The translations under genes and the position numbers were made by a program. From UBA3069 sp050633465 (GTDB lineage: Bacteria; Pseudomonadota; Alphaproteobacteria; Rhodobacterales; Rhodobacteraceae), in contig JBOEGO010000017.1 in assembly GCA_050633465.1 (NCBI GenBank), forward strand, positions 263,825 through 327,824: a stretch of 64,000 nucleotides of DNA, read 5' to 3'. Below the pieces are notes generated by a model. It had not been told where the DNA came from. It worked only from the letters and a program-made list of their open reading frames with translations, and did not search any database. Shown in pieces: positions 52,369 through 60,729 of this stretch (positions are counted from its first letter, which is position 1; each line of letters opens with the position of its first letter).

Positions 52369-54093
52369 ATGGCCGAGCATCCAAAGGTCCTTGCGGATCG
52401 CATCATGGGGCAACTGAACGGTGGCCAGTTCAAATCTGCCTTTAAGACAGCCAAGGGCGCTGCCAAAGCTTACCCTTCGGAGGCGTTTTTTCCAAATCTG
52501 GCGGGCATGGCGCTGGCCCAATCCGGCGATGAGCGCGAGGCGGTGCAGTGGTTTCGCAAGGCATTTCGCCTGTCGCCACATACCCCCAACATACAGGACA
52601 ACCTGTTGCAGGCGTTGATAAATACCGGACAAGGCAAGATTGCCCGAGATCTAATAGAGAAAATCCTGCCCAAACGCGCAGACAGTTCCGCATTGCTGTT
52701 TTTCGACGGGTTGTCGCGCATGCGTGAGGGCGATTTGCAGGCCGCAGAGGCACAGTTGGACCAAGCCATCGCCGCAGATCCGCAAAACGCATCGGCATTG
52801 AATTTGCGTGGCGTGGTCCGGTTTGAATTGGGCCGAGAGCCGCTTGCACTTGCCGATTATCGGGCCGCCTTGGCGATAACCCCGAACGCAGCTGACACTT
52901 TGTCGAACATGTCTCAGGTGCTGGGCCGGTTGCACCGCGCAGACGAAGGGCTGGAGGCGGTTCAAAAAGCGGTCGCCCAAAACCCGCAACATGCAATCGC
53001 GCTAGAGCGTTTGGCCGTCATGCTGAATGAATCTGGCCGCAAAGAAGAGGCGAAATCGACTTATCGACGGTTGCTGAACCTGATACCCGCCCATGCAGAT
53101 GCCCTGCTTGCTATGGCTCTGCTGCATGACGAAGAAGAACGCCCCGCCCTATTTGCCGAAATCGGAGCCGCCAAGAAATCATATCGCAAGGGCAGCACCG
53201 AAGCGGGTCTGCTGGATTTCGCGACCGCGCATCTGTTGTTGAAACTGGGCGATCTGGCGGGTTCCGACGCTGCGTTTGCCGCTGGCAATCTGGCCTTTGC
53301 CAAGCCCGCCAAAGTGGCTGTGGATCAGGCTGAAGCATTATCAAAACGGGTTTTTGAGCAGTATTCGGCCAGTTCCCCCGAGGCAGAGCCAAGCGACCCG
53401 CGCCCCGTTTTCGTTTTGGGGCTTCCGCGCTCGGGAACAACGCTGGTTGAACAGATGCTTTCGGCCGATTCAAAGGTGTTCGGCGCTGGCGAGCTGCCCT
53501 ATGTTGGGCGGATCATCCGGATGGAAACCGCACCGGATGCATCAGAAATGGCATCTCTATACCGCGCCAGCCTGCCCCAGATGCCGCCACAGACCGTTGC
53601 TTTTATAGATAAAATGCCAGCGAATTTCATGTTCATCGGCCCAATCCTATCTGCCTTTCCCAATGCAAAGGTCCTGCATATCCGCCGTGATCCGCGTGAC
53701 GTGGCGCTTTCGATGTGGCGCACATGGTTTTCCGCTCCGGCGATGGCATTCACCTGTGATCAGGCTCAAACGGCACGGTATCTAAACCTGTATGCGCGGT
53801 GTATGGCCCATTGGAACAGCCTGTTTTCGGACCGGATCATTCGGTTCGATTACGAAGACATCGTTGCAAATCCGCTGGAGCAGTCAAAACGTCTGGCCAC
53901 TGCCGCAGGTTTGGATTGGTCCGCTGAAATGGCCACACCAGAGCAAAACACAGCGCAGGTGTTAACGGCCAGCGTCAATCAGGTGCGCGAGGGTGTGCAT
54001 GTCCGTTCGGTTGGCGGATGGCGTGCGCATCGCCAGGCATTGCAAACTGTGATTGACGGGCTGGACCCGACGCTTTGGCCCGATCTGGACTGA
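52369..54093 (+). CDS. TPR-repeat sulfotransferase family protein
   Basis: The 574-residue protein has an N-terminal array of tetratricopeptide-like repeats (about 1-330; SALNLRGVVRFELGREPLALADYRAAL-type units) and a C-terminal sulfotransferase domain. The latter shows the PAPS 5'-phosphosulfate loop FVLGLPRSGTTLVEQML near residue 360 and the 3'-phosphate element HIRRDPRDVALSMW. It resembles tyrosylprotein-sulfotransferase-type enzymes and would move sulfate from PAPS to a protein or small acceptor. The acceptor is unknown and no PAPS-synthesis gene is adjacent. ATG 52369 follows AAAAGGGG. Confidence 0.88.
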   Translation: MAEHPKVLADRIMGQLNGGQFKSAFKTAKGAAKAYPSEAFFPNLAGMALAQSGDEREAVQWFRKAFRLSPHTPNIQDNLLQALINTGQGKIARDLIEKILPKRADSSALLFFDGLSRMREGDLQAAEAQLDQAIAADPQNASALNLRGVVRFELGREPLALADYRAALAITPNAADTLSNMSQVLGRLHRADEGLEAVQKAVAQNPQHAIALERLAVMLNESGRKEEAKSTYRRLLNLIPAHADALLAMALLHDEEERPALFAEIGAAKKSYRKGSTEAGLLDFATAHLLLKLGDLAGSDAAFAAGNLAFAKPAKVAVDQAEALSKRVFEQYSASSPEAEPSDPRPVFVLGLPRSGTTLVEQMLSADSKVFGAGELPYVGRIIRMETAPDASEMASLYRASLPQMPPQTVAFIDKMPANFMFIGPILSAFPNAKVLHIRRDPRDVALSMWRTWFSAPAMAFTCDQAQTARYLNLYARCMAHWNSLFSDRIIRFDYEDIVANPLEQSKRLATAAGLDWSAEMATPEQNTAQVLTASVNQVREGVHVRSVGGWRAHRQALQTVIDGLDPTLWPDLD

Positions 54094-54126
54094 CCGTCGT
54101 CAAAAACCAACAGCGCAAAAAGAAAG

Positions 54127-54148
54127 GGCAGGACCGAAGTCCTGCCCC
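54127..54148. terminator. bidirectional terminator between sulfotransferase and porin genes
   Basis: A perfect 9-bp stem (GGGCAGGAC / GTCCTGCCC) with a CGAA loop is flanked by CTCTTTT on the right and an A-rich run on the left, so both convergent genes can end here. Confidence 0.88.
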
Positions 54149-54170
54149 TCTTTTAGGTATTCTGCTTCGA

Positions 54171-55085
54171 TTAGAAGGAGAACTGAACACCCAGATCGGC
54201 ACGGGTAACGTCGTTCAGGGACGCGATACCACCGCGGATGGATGCACCACCGCCCAGCGAGTGTACAACACCCACACCGTAGTTTTCGCCACCGGTCGCG
54301 CCGTTCAGGCCTTCGTCGTGGTTGACGTAGGCTGCGATCGAAGTTGCGGAACCAACTTTGTAGTCCAGCGCAACGCCGTACTTCATGTTGTTGGCAGTTG
54401 TGTTGTCAGCAACTTGCAGAGTCACAGTTGCGGGACCGAAAGTACCGGACGCGGTCAGCACCCAGTTGTTGTCGGTTGCAACGTTGGAGTCTTGTGCACC
54501 AACAGCAACGTTATAGTTGCCTGCGGAGTATGCCAGGAACAGGGCGGTACGCTCGGTTGCGCCGTTCACACCATAGGTGGTTTGGGCGAAGGAGTGCGAC
54601 AGCCATGCGGAGAAGGCACCTGCGGAGTACTTGATGTCCACACCCTGGCGGCCGTTGGCGCCGGAAGTGTAGAAGTCGTTGCCGTAGTTGGTTGCAACGT
54701 TGGCATAGCCCAGGCCGGTCAGGCCAACGGAGCCAGCATACATGCCGGGCATGTTTTCAAACGCGCCTTGGACGTGGCCCATGGACACTTCCAGACCGCC
54801 GGTGGCAACCCAGAAACGAACCGAGTTGAAGCCGGAGTTCAAGCCGTAGGAGGATTCCGACTCGTCCATTTGCAGGCGAGTTTGGGCACCAAAAGTCAGA
54901 CCGGAGTCAGTTTCGGTTGTCGCTGTCACGATCAGACGGAAACGCGATTCGATGCGTGTCTTTTCGGTTGCGCGTGCGTCGTTGTATTCCATACCCCAGC
55001 GAGCATAACCGCCGAAGGTCACGTCTGCAGCTGCAACACCAGCGGTGGCAACAAGAGCAGTCGTTGCGAAGAGAATCTTTTTCAT
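54171..55085 (-). CDS. outer membrane porin
   Basis: The 304-residue protein has a signal peptide (MKKILFATTALVATAGVAAA) and alternating beta-strand sequence ending in DLGVQFSF, with the C-terminal Phe used for BAM-dependent insertion. It matches the general porins of Rhodobacteraceae (GGYARWGMEYND, ESRFRLIVTATTETDSGLTFGAQTRLQ). It forms a diffusion channel. The composition is strongly biased to common codons, as in highly expressed genes. ATG 55085 follows CTCGAGGG about 7 bases away. Confidence 0.93.
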   Translation of the reverse strand: MKKILFATTALVATAGVAAADVTFGGYARWGMEYNDARATEKTRIESRFRLIVTATTETDSGLTFGAQTRLQMDESESSYGLNSGFNSVRFWVATGGLEVSMGHVQGAFENMPGMYAGSVGLTGLGYANVATNYGNDFYTSGANGRQGVDIKYSAGAFSAWLSHSFAQTTYGVNGATERTALFLAYSAGNYNVAVGAQDSNVATDNNWVLTASGTFGPATVTLQVADNTTANNMKYGVALDYKVGSATSIAAYVNHDEGLNGATGGENYGVGVVHSLGGGASIRGGIASLNDVTRADLGVQFSF

Positions 55086-55440
55086 GGGTTTTCCCTCGAG
55101 TTTCATTCATGCGCCCCAAGACGGGGAATCCGCATTGGGTATGGACAGTCTTTCGCTCTTTTCGGGGTGTGGTTTCAAGCATCGCGAACAGATTGGCGCA
55201 GATTACGGCGTTTTATGGTGCAACTCTGCCACAGTCTGGTGGCACGGACGATACATTTGAGTAGGTTTCACACGAAAATAGGGTCTATCGCCGGAAATGC
55301 AGCGCCACATCCTGCCTCTGCGCCCGCGCGCGCGAACCCGCACATACGAGGCAAGCGGAACACCAATACCGATAAGTCCTTGCTCCGCAACGGCGCGTTG
55401 GGTAGGACAGGACATGAATAAAAGCAGTTCGGGCGGCACG
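55086..55440. other. porin upstream region (355 bp without a gene)
   Basis: The stretch between the porin start and the DUF3576 start probably holds the divergent promoters and a long porin leader. I see only a weak 6-bp hairpin (TGCCAC / GTGGCA, 55227-55244) and no recognisable operator. An earlier ATG for the DUF3576 gene lies at 55414. Confidence 0.5.
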
Positions 55441-55953
55441 ATGAAAATCAATCGTTTATCCAAACTGGCCCTGATGGGCCTTGTGGTGGCAAGCCTTGCC
55501 GCCTGTGGTGGCCGTGGTGGTCGCGTTTCAGGCGAGCCATTGGTCAAGGGCGACGTCGAGGGGTTTCAAAACCGCACCGATGTCGGCAACCCGATCGAGA
55601 ACAACAAAACCGGGTCATCCATCTGGGATATCTTCAACCGCAAAAATCAGGATCTAAGCGTGGCGGTGAACCGTTACCTTTGGAATGCCTCGCTGGATGT
55701 GTTGAATTTCCTGCCGGTGCAATCGGTTGATCCGTTCACTGGCGTAATCGTCACCGGCTATGGCAATCCGCCCGGTGGTGGCCGCGCCTATCGCGCCACG
55801 ATCTATATCAAGGATCCCGCACTAGAGGCCCGTTCGCTGGTTGTGGCGATGCAAACACGGTCTGGCCCTGTTTCCGCAGCGACCCAGCGTGCCGTCGAAG
55901 ATGCCATTCTGGCCCGCGCCCGCCAGATGCGGATCACCGACAAAAAATTCTGA
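55441..55953 (+). CDS. DUF3576 domain-containing lipoprotein
   Basis: The 170-residue protein has a lipobox (VVASLAAC) after KINRLSKLALMGL and the DUF3576 body: GSSIWDIFNRKNQDLSVAVNRYLWNASLDVL, PVQSVDPFTGVIVTGYG, RAYRATIYI. The family is conserved in alphaproteobacteria, probably in the envelope, with no known function. ATG 55441 gives a standard signal peptide; ATG 55414 adds nine residues and is possible. Confidence 0.88.
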   Translation: MKINRLSKLALMGLVVASLAACGGRGGRVSGEPLVKGDVEGFQNRTDVGNPIENNKTGSSIWDIFNRKNQDLSVAVNRYLWNASLDVLNFLPVQSVDPFTGVIVTGYGNPPGGGRAYRATIYIKDPALEARSLVVAMQTRSGPVSAATQRAVEDAILARARQMRITDKKF

Positions 55954-55983
55954 AACGGTTTCAACTCCATTTCAGCCGAAACG

Positions 55984-56017
55984 AAAACGCCCCGTGCCAG
56001 ATTGGCCGGGGCGTTTT
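55984..56017. terminator. bidirectional terminator between DUF3576 and bioY
   Basis: AAAACGCCCCG and CGGGGCGTTTT (55984-55994 and 56007-56017) are perfect complements, with an inner GCC/GGC. The A run and T run at the two ends allow termination on both strands. Confidence 0.92.
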
Positions 56018-56054
56018 GATTCAACCTGTTGTTACAGGCGATGTGACCGATTGA

Positions 56055-56594
56055 TCAGGCCGCTGCCAGATCGGGCCGCGCCTTGCGCAAGGCCTGTGTG
56101 ATCAACCCTGCCAGCACTGCCTTGATCAGGTCGCCCGGAATGAAAACCGCCATGATCGACGTGGATGCGGCAATGCCTTTGCCTGTCACCAGTGCGAAAC
56201 CCGCGATGCCGAACACATACAAAACGATGACACCACCGATGATGGCTGCCAGCGCGGGCAGAATGAAACCACCCTTTTCGGCCCAGCCCTGTGCGAACAG
56301 GCCCGTCACATAGGCCGCAACCGGAAAGCCGATCAAAAAGCCGACAGTCGGGCCGGCAAAGACGCCCAAACCGCCACGGCCACCCGCCAGCAATGGCAGG
56401 CCCAACGCCACAAGGCCCAGAAACAACAGCGCCGCCAGCGCCCCGCGTTTCGCACCCAGAACGGCACCAGCCAGCATAAAGCCCATGGATTGCGCCGTGA
56501 TCGGCACACCCGAAGCAAGATCAAATTTAGGGACAAGGCCCAGCGCGGCAATCAGCGCCGCAAACAGGGCGATCAGTGTAATGTTACGTTCCAT
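56055..56594 (-). CDS. bioY: biotin transporter BioY (ECF S component)
   Basis: The 179-residue integral membrane protein has six hydrophobic segments and BioY motifs: GVPITAQSMGFMLAGAVLGAKRGALAALLFL near the N-terminus, GLPLLAGGRGGLGVFAGPTVGFLIGFP, and FIPGDLIKAVLA. BioY binds biotin with high affinity and works with BioM and BioN. It is the last gene of bioMNY. Confidence 0.96.
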   Translation of the reverse strand: MERNITLIALFAALIAALGLVPKFDLASGVPITAQSMGFMLAGAVLGAKRGALAALLFLGLVALGLPLLAGGRGGLGVFAGPTVGFLIGFPVAAYVTGLFAQGWAEKGGFILPALAAIIGGVIVLYVFGIAGFALVTGKGIAASTSIMAVFIPGDLIKAVLAGLITQALRKARPDLAAA

Positions 56595-56630
56595 AGTGTT
56601 TCCTTCCTGTTTTTTTATAACGGCGGGTAC

Positions 56631-57227
56631 TCAGGCACCGCCGCGCGCCTTGATGGCATCGGCCACACGATCCGCATCGTCAAGGGCTGTTAGCGCAAAA
56701 GGCACCATAAGTCGCCAGCCGGGGCGGCGCGGCGATCTGGCCCGCCATGCGGTTGCCAGTGCCGTGCCCTTTTGCGCCAGTACGGGCGTGAACCGGATCA
56801 CCAGCCCAACGGCCAGTGCCAGCCGCCGCCGCGCTATCAACGGCACCCGCAACACAGCAAGGCAGCGTTCGATCACGGCCAGCATCTTGTCCAGCCGCGT
56901 GGTCAGGGTCACCAGATTGGCCGCACCTATGGCAGCCCCAAGGCGCAGGATGATCACCAAACCCTGGGTAATTTCCCCCGTCACCACATGCCAGCCCCCT
57001 ACGATGGCGGCGAAAAACCACAGCGGTTTCAACAGGCGCAACCCCTGGCGCATGAATGCCCAGCCCCCCACAGCATAGAGCATCACAACAACCACGCAGG
57101 CCTCAAGTGCCGCGGGAACCGTCCCGGCATAGCTAAGCGCCAGTGTCCACAGACACAGCGCCAGCAGTTTCGGCCCGGCAGCCACCCCGTGCCATGGCGT
57201 GCCTATGTCAGAGGTCAGCGAAATCAT
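56631..57227 (-). CDS. bioN: energy-coupling factor transporter transmembrane protein (BioN/EcfT)
   Basis: The 198-residue membrane protein has about five hydrophobic segments and the cytoplasmic Ala-Arg-Gly type coupling motifs of EcfT proteins (AWRARSP near the C-terminal region, ADAIKARGG at the end). It transfers movement from the ATPase BioM to BioY. ATG 57227 overlaps the 3' end of bioM by 20 bases. Confidence 0.9.
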   Translation of the reverse strand: MISLTSDIGTPWHGVAAGPKLLALCLWTLALSYAGTVPAALEACVVVVMLYAVGGWAFMRQGLRLLKPLWFFAAIVGGWHVVTGEITQGLVIILRLGAAIGAANLVTLTTRLDKMLAVIERCLAVLRVPLIARRRLALAVGLVIRFTPVLAQKGTALATAWRARSPRRPGWRLMVPFALTALDDADRVADAIKARGGA

Positions 57228-57939
57228 CGCGCACCCCCAGCGCCGCCATGGCATTGCGATACTGCATCAGCACCTGTTCAGGCGATCCGTCGGCCTGCAC
57301 CGCCCCGCCATCGATCCAGATCACACGGTCATACCCTGCGATACTGTCCAGATCATGGGTGATATGCACCAGCATCTGCGGCAGCGCATCCAGATATCGG
57401 GTCAGGCGCAGCACAGTGGCCATGTCTAACCCGGCAAAGGGTTCGTCCAGCACGATCACCCGTGGCTCCATCAACAGAACCGACATAAGGCATACCAGAT
57501 GCCGTTGCCCCTGTGACAGGGTATGCACGGCACGGTCGGCCCAATGACTGCGGTCAAAACGCGCCAGCATATCGGTAACACGGTTTGCTGCCTCGGCACG
57601 CGCATGGCCCTGTTGCGTCAGGCCAAATGCCATTTCCTCGGTCACGGTGGGGAAAATGATCTGGTGATCGGGATTTTGAAACAGGATGCCCACGGTGCCA
57701 ATCGCCGCCTTGCGATCCTTGGCCACATCCACTCCGCCCACGGTCACCGCTCCGCTGTCGGGCGCGGTCAATCCGCAAACCAGCCGCGCAAGTTGGCTTT
57801 TGCCCGCACCATTGCGGCCAATCACCGCCACGCGGGGGCTGTTCAGATGCAGGGACAGCCCGTCGAACAGCCGCTTTGCGCCCAGTTCCAGCGTCACATC
57901 CGTCAGGCGAATGGCCAGTTTGTCATGTGTTTCGGTCAA
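57208..57939 (-). CDS. bioM: energy-coupling factor ABC ATPase (BioM)
   Basis: The 243-residue ATPase has Walker A VIGRNGAGKSQLA, Q-loop FQNPDHQI, signature TLSQGQRHLV (LSGGQ variant) and Walker B VIVLDEPFAGLD followed by an H-loop VHITHDLD. It powers biotin uptake with BioN and BioY. No ATG fits the N-terminus; TTG 57939 is preferred because AAAGGG lies about 8 bases upstream and it gives LAIRLTDVTLELG. No BioR-type TTATCTATAA site was found upstream. Confidence 0.9.
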   Translation of the reverse strand: MTETHDKLAIRLTDVTLELGAKRLFDGLSLHLNSPRVAVIGRNGAGKSQLARLVCGLTAPDSGAVTVGGVDVAKDRKAAIGTVGILFQNPDHQIIFPTVTEEMAFGLTQQGHARAEAANRVTDMLARFDRSHWADRAVHTLSQGQRHLVCLMSVLLMEPRVIVLDEPFAGLDMATVLRLTRYLDALPQMLVHITHDLDSIAGYDRVIWIDGGAVQADGSPEQVLMQYRNAMAALGVRDDFADL

Positions 57940-58009
57940 GGGAGCCGCCCTTTGATAGGTGTCAACGGGCGGGGATAAGCGGCGCTCCGGCCAAGTGCAA
58001 GAGAAACGG

Positions 58010-59149
58010 CTATGCTGCGCGTTCCAGCACCGCATGCAAATCGCGGGCTGTCAGGGGCACGGGGTTGCCTTTCATCGAGGATGACTGCGCGGCCTCGGTC
58101 ACCAGATTGTCATAGATATCAGGGGTCACGCCCAGCGCAGCAAGGCGCGGCAAGCCATGGGTATCGGCGAACCGCTCCAGCATTTCCTCGGCAAGACCGC
58201 ATTGGCCCAGCGCCGCACCAATCCATCGGTCAACATCATCGAACCGCGAGGCGTCCAGCCCTGCCCGCTGCATCGCGGCACGGTTTGCGGCCAGAACAGG
58301 GGGCAGCAACCGGCCGCAAATCGCACCATGCGCCGCGCCTGTCACGCCACCAATCACACCGGCCAACCCATGCACCGCGCCCAGCCCGGAATTGGCCAAT
58401 GCCAACCCGCTGAAATGGCTGGTTCGGGCCATTGTATCACGCGCAACAGGGTTTTCGCCCTGCATCAGATCGGCCAGCGCCGCCATGCCCGCCCAAATAC
58501 TGTCGCGGCACAGGGCATCGGTGACAGGGTTGGCGCGGCACGACAGGTAGGGTTCGATCACCTGCGTGATCGCATCCAACCCCGAGGCCAGCGTGACGCT
58601 GCGCGGGCAATTATCTGTCAGTGCCGGATCAACAACCGCCAGTGTGGCCATCATGCGCAGATCACGCAGGCTGACCTTGCGGCTCTGCGCCTCGACGCCG
58701 ATCACTGCGTTTTTCGTTGCCTCGGCCCCTGTGCCCGCCGTGGTCGGGATGGCGACGAACGGCAGGGGCGGCACGGTCAGGGGCTGACCTCGCCCGACAA
58801 TTTCCAAATGGTCCAACGGGTTGCTGCTGGCAGGGGCCAACGCCGCCAGCGCCTTGGCCATATCCATCACCGCACCCCCGCCCAGGCCCACCACCACCTG
58901 CGGTGTGGCAGCGCGCGCCGTGATCAACAGCATGTCCAACTGTGTCAGGGTCGGTTCACCCTGCGTGCGGATCGTGGTCACATCACAACCCAGCCCCGTT
59001 AGTTCGCTGGCCAGCCTATCGGCCCGTGCATGCGTGCCGCGCAACAACAACACCCTGCGCCCCAGCGCAGCAATTTCCCCCGCCACCTGATCACAACACC
59101 CGCGTCCCATCAGGGTGCACTGCGGTGCAATGAACGAAAATCCCGTCAT
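58010..59149 (-). CDS. iron-containing alcohol dehydrogenase family protein
   Basis: The 379-residue protein is a group III-type dehydrogenase: VVVGLGGGAVMDMAKALA for NAD binding, IPTTAGTGAEATKNAV, and metal ligands Asp in SGLDAITQ, His in GAVHGLAGV and His in GAAHGAICG. The usual first His of DAxxHAxE is Gln here (DAITQVIEP). It overlaps the glpK stop by 4 bases, so it is co-translated with the glycerol kinase gene; a role in glycerol or 1,3-diol metabolism is inference. Confidence 0.85.
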   Translation of the reverse strand: MTGFSFIAPQCTLMGRGCCDQVAGEIAALGRRVLLLRGTHARADRLASELTGLGCDVTTIRTQGEPTLTQLDMLLITARAATPQVVVGLGGGAVMDMAKALAALAPASSNPLDHLEIVGRGQPLTVPPLPFVAIPTTAGTGAEATKNAVIGVEAQSRKVSLRDLRMMATLAVVDPALTDNCPRSVTLASGLDAITQVIEPYLSCRANPVTDALCRDSIWAGMAALADLMQGENPVARDTMARTSHFSGLALANSGLGAVHGLAGVIGGVTGAAHGAICGRLLPPVLAANRAAMQRAGLDASRFDDVDRWIGAALGQCGLAEEMLERFADTHGLPRLAALGVTPDIYDNLVTEAAQSSSMKGNPVPLTARDLHAVLERAA

Positions 59150-60636
59150 TGCGAAAACTGCATCGTGGCGGCGACCGCCCGACGCCATGCCCCGTATTTG
59201 GAGCCGCGGGTTGCAGCATCCATTTGCGGATCAAACCGGCGTTCCAGATGCCACCCCGCAGCGAAGCCATCCATATCGGGGTAAATCCCCGCCCGCTGTC
59301 CGGCCAGCCACGCGGCCCCCATGGCGGTTGTTTCCAACACCTCGGGGCGCTCTACTGGCGCATCTATGATATCTGACAGAAATTGCATCGCCCAATCCGA
59401 TGCGCTCATCCCGCCATCTACCCGCAGGGCAGTATCACCCACGCCATCCCAATCGGCCTGCATCGCCTCGAGTAAATCGCGGGTCTGGTAACCGACGGAT
59501 TCCAGCGCGGCCAAGGCAAATTCCGCAGGGCCGGAATTGCGGGTCAATCCGAACACCGCGCCACGGCAATCTGCGTTCCAATAGGGCGCACCAAGGCCGG
59601 TAAAGGCAGGCACCATCACCAGCGATTGCGTGGGGTCGGCCCGTTCCGCCAAGGGCTGGGTTTCTGATGCCTCGCGGATCATTTTCAACCCGTCGCGCAG
59701 CCATTGCACCACGGCCCCCGCGATAAATATCGACCCTTCCAATGCATAGGTCGGCTTGCCATCCAGTTGATAGGCGATCGTGGTCAGCAACCTGTTTTGC
59801 GACTGCACCGGCACATCGCCCGTGTTCAGCAGGGCAAAACAGCCCGTGCCATAGGTCGATTTCATCATCCCCGGTTTGAAACAGGCCTGCCCTATGGTTG
59901 CGGCCTGCTGATCGCCCGCGATGCCCATGATCGGGATCGGGCGACCAAACAGGTCGGCGCGGGTCTGGCCGAAATCGGCGGCGCAATCGCGCACCTCGGG
60001 CAGCAGGGCGCGGGGGATATCCAGCAGGTCGCACATATGGTCCGACCATACGCCGCGTTTGATATCATACAGCAGGGTCCGCGCCGCATTGGTGGCATCG
60101 GTGGCATGCACGACGCCACCCGTCAGGTTCCAGACCAGCCAGGAATCCACAGTGCCGAATGCCAGTTCGTCCGCCTCGGCCCGCGCCCGCGCGCCATCAA
60201 CATTGTCCAAAATCCATTTCAACTTGGTGCCGCTGAAATACGGGTCTAACAGCAGGCCGGTGATTTCGCTAACGCGATCCTCGTGACCATCGGCTTTCAG
60301 TTGGCGGCACAGATCGGCGGTGCGCCGGTCCTGCCAGACAATTGCATTATGGATCGGCTGACCTGTTTTTCGATCCCAGACAACCGTGGTTTCGCGCTGG
60401 TTGGTGATGCCAATCGCGGCAATATCATCGGCGCGCAGCCCGGCCTTTTCCATCACTGCGCGGCAGGTGCCCGCTGTCGTGGTCCACAGGTCCATCGGGT
60501 CATGTTCAACCCAGCCAGAGGCCGGAAAATGCTGGGTAAATTCCTGTTGCGCGGTCGCTGCCACCTTTAGCCCGCCATCAAACAGAATGGCGCGGCTGGA
60601 TGTCGTGCCCTGATCAATCGCCAGAATATGGGTCAA
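59146..60636 (-). CDS. glpK: glycerol kinase
   Basis: The 496-residue FGGY kinase has IDQGTTSSRAILFD at the N-terminus, GITNQRETTVVWDR, YFSGTKLKWILDNV and the C-terminal LRVDGGMSASDWAMQFLSDI. It phosphorylates glycerol to glycerol 3-phosphate after uptake by the adjacent ABC system. Length is that of E. coli GlpK. The transporter SBP gene ends 93 bases upstream, with a terminator between. Confidence 0.96.
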   Translation of the reverse strand: MTHILAIDQGTTSSRAILFDGGLKVAATAQQEFTQHFPASGWVEHDPMDLWTTTAGTCRAVMEKAGLRADDIAAIGITNQRETTVVWDRKTGQPIHNAIVWQDRRTADLCRQLKADGHEDRVSEITGLLLDPYFSGTKLKWILDNVDGARARAEADELAFGTVDSWLVWNLTGGVVHATDATNAARTLLYDIKRGVWSDHMCDLLDIPRALLPEVRDCAADFGQTRADLFGRPIPIMGIAGDQQAATIGQACFKPGMMKSTYGTGCFALLNTGDVPVQSQNRLLTTIAYQLDGKPTYALEGSIFIAGAVVQWLRDGLKMIREASETQPLAERADPTQSLVMVPAFTGLGAPYWNADCRGAVFGLTRNSGPAEFALAALESVGYQTRDLLEAMQADWDGVGDTALRVDGGMSASDWAMQFLSDIIDAPVERPEVLETTAMGAAWLAGQRAGIYPDMDGFAAGWHLERRFDPQMDAATRGSKYGAWRRAVAATMQFSQ

Positions 60637-60679
60637 TTGCCCGCCTCCCTTTTTCGCGCCGATTTGTAAATCATTATAT

Positions 60680-60714
60680 AAAAAGGCCGAAGCCCCGCAA
60701 ACAGGGCTTCGGCC
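60680..60714 (-). terminator. rho-independent terminator after the glycerol SBP gene
   Basis: On the minus strand a perfect 11-bp stem (GGCCGAAGCCC / GGGCTTCGGCC, 8-base loop) is followed by five T residues. It lies between the SBP gene and glpK, so glpK may be expressed by partial read-through or its own promoter. Confidence 0.92.
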
Positions 60715-60729
60715 AATGTTAACAACAGC

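Noticed and set aside
54075..55421. 448-codon plus-strand frame opposite the porin
   Set aside because: Cys/Val/Gly-rich low-complexity translation produced by the porin's biased codons.
57940..58009. BioR operator upstream of bioMNY
   Set aside because: No TTATCTATAA-like site is present in the short upstream region.
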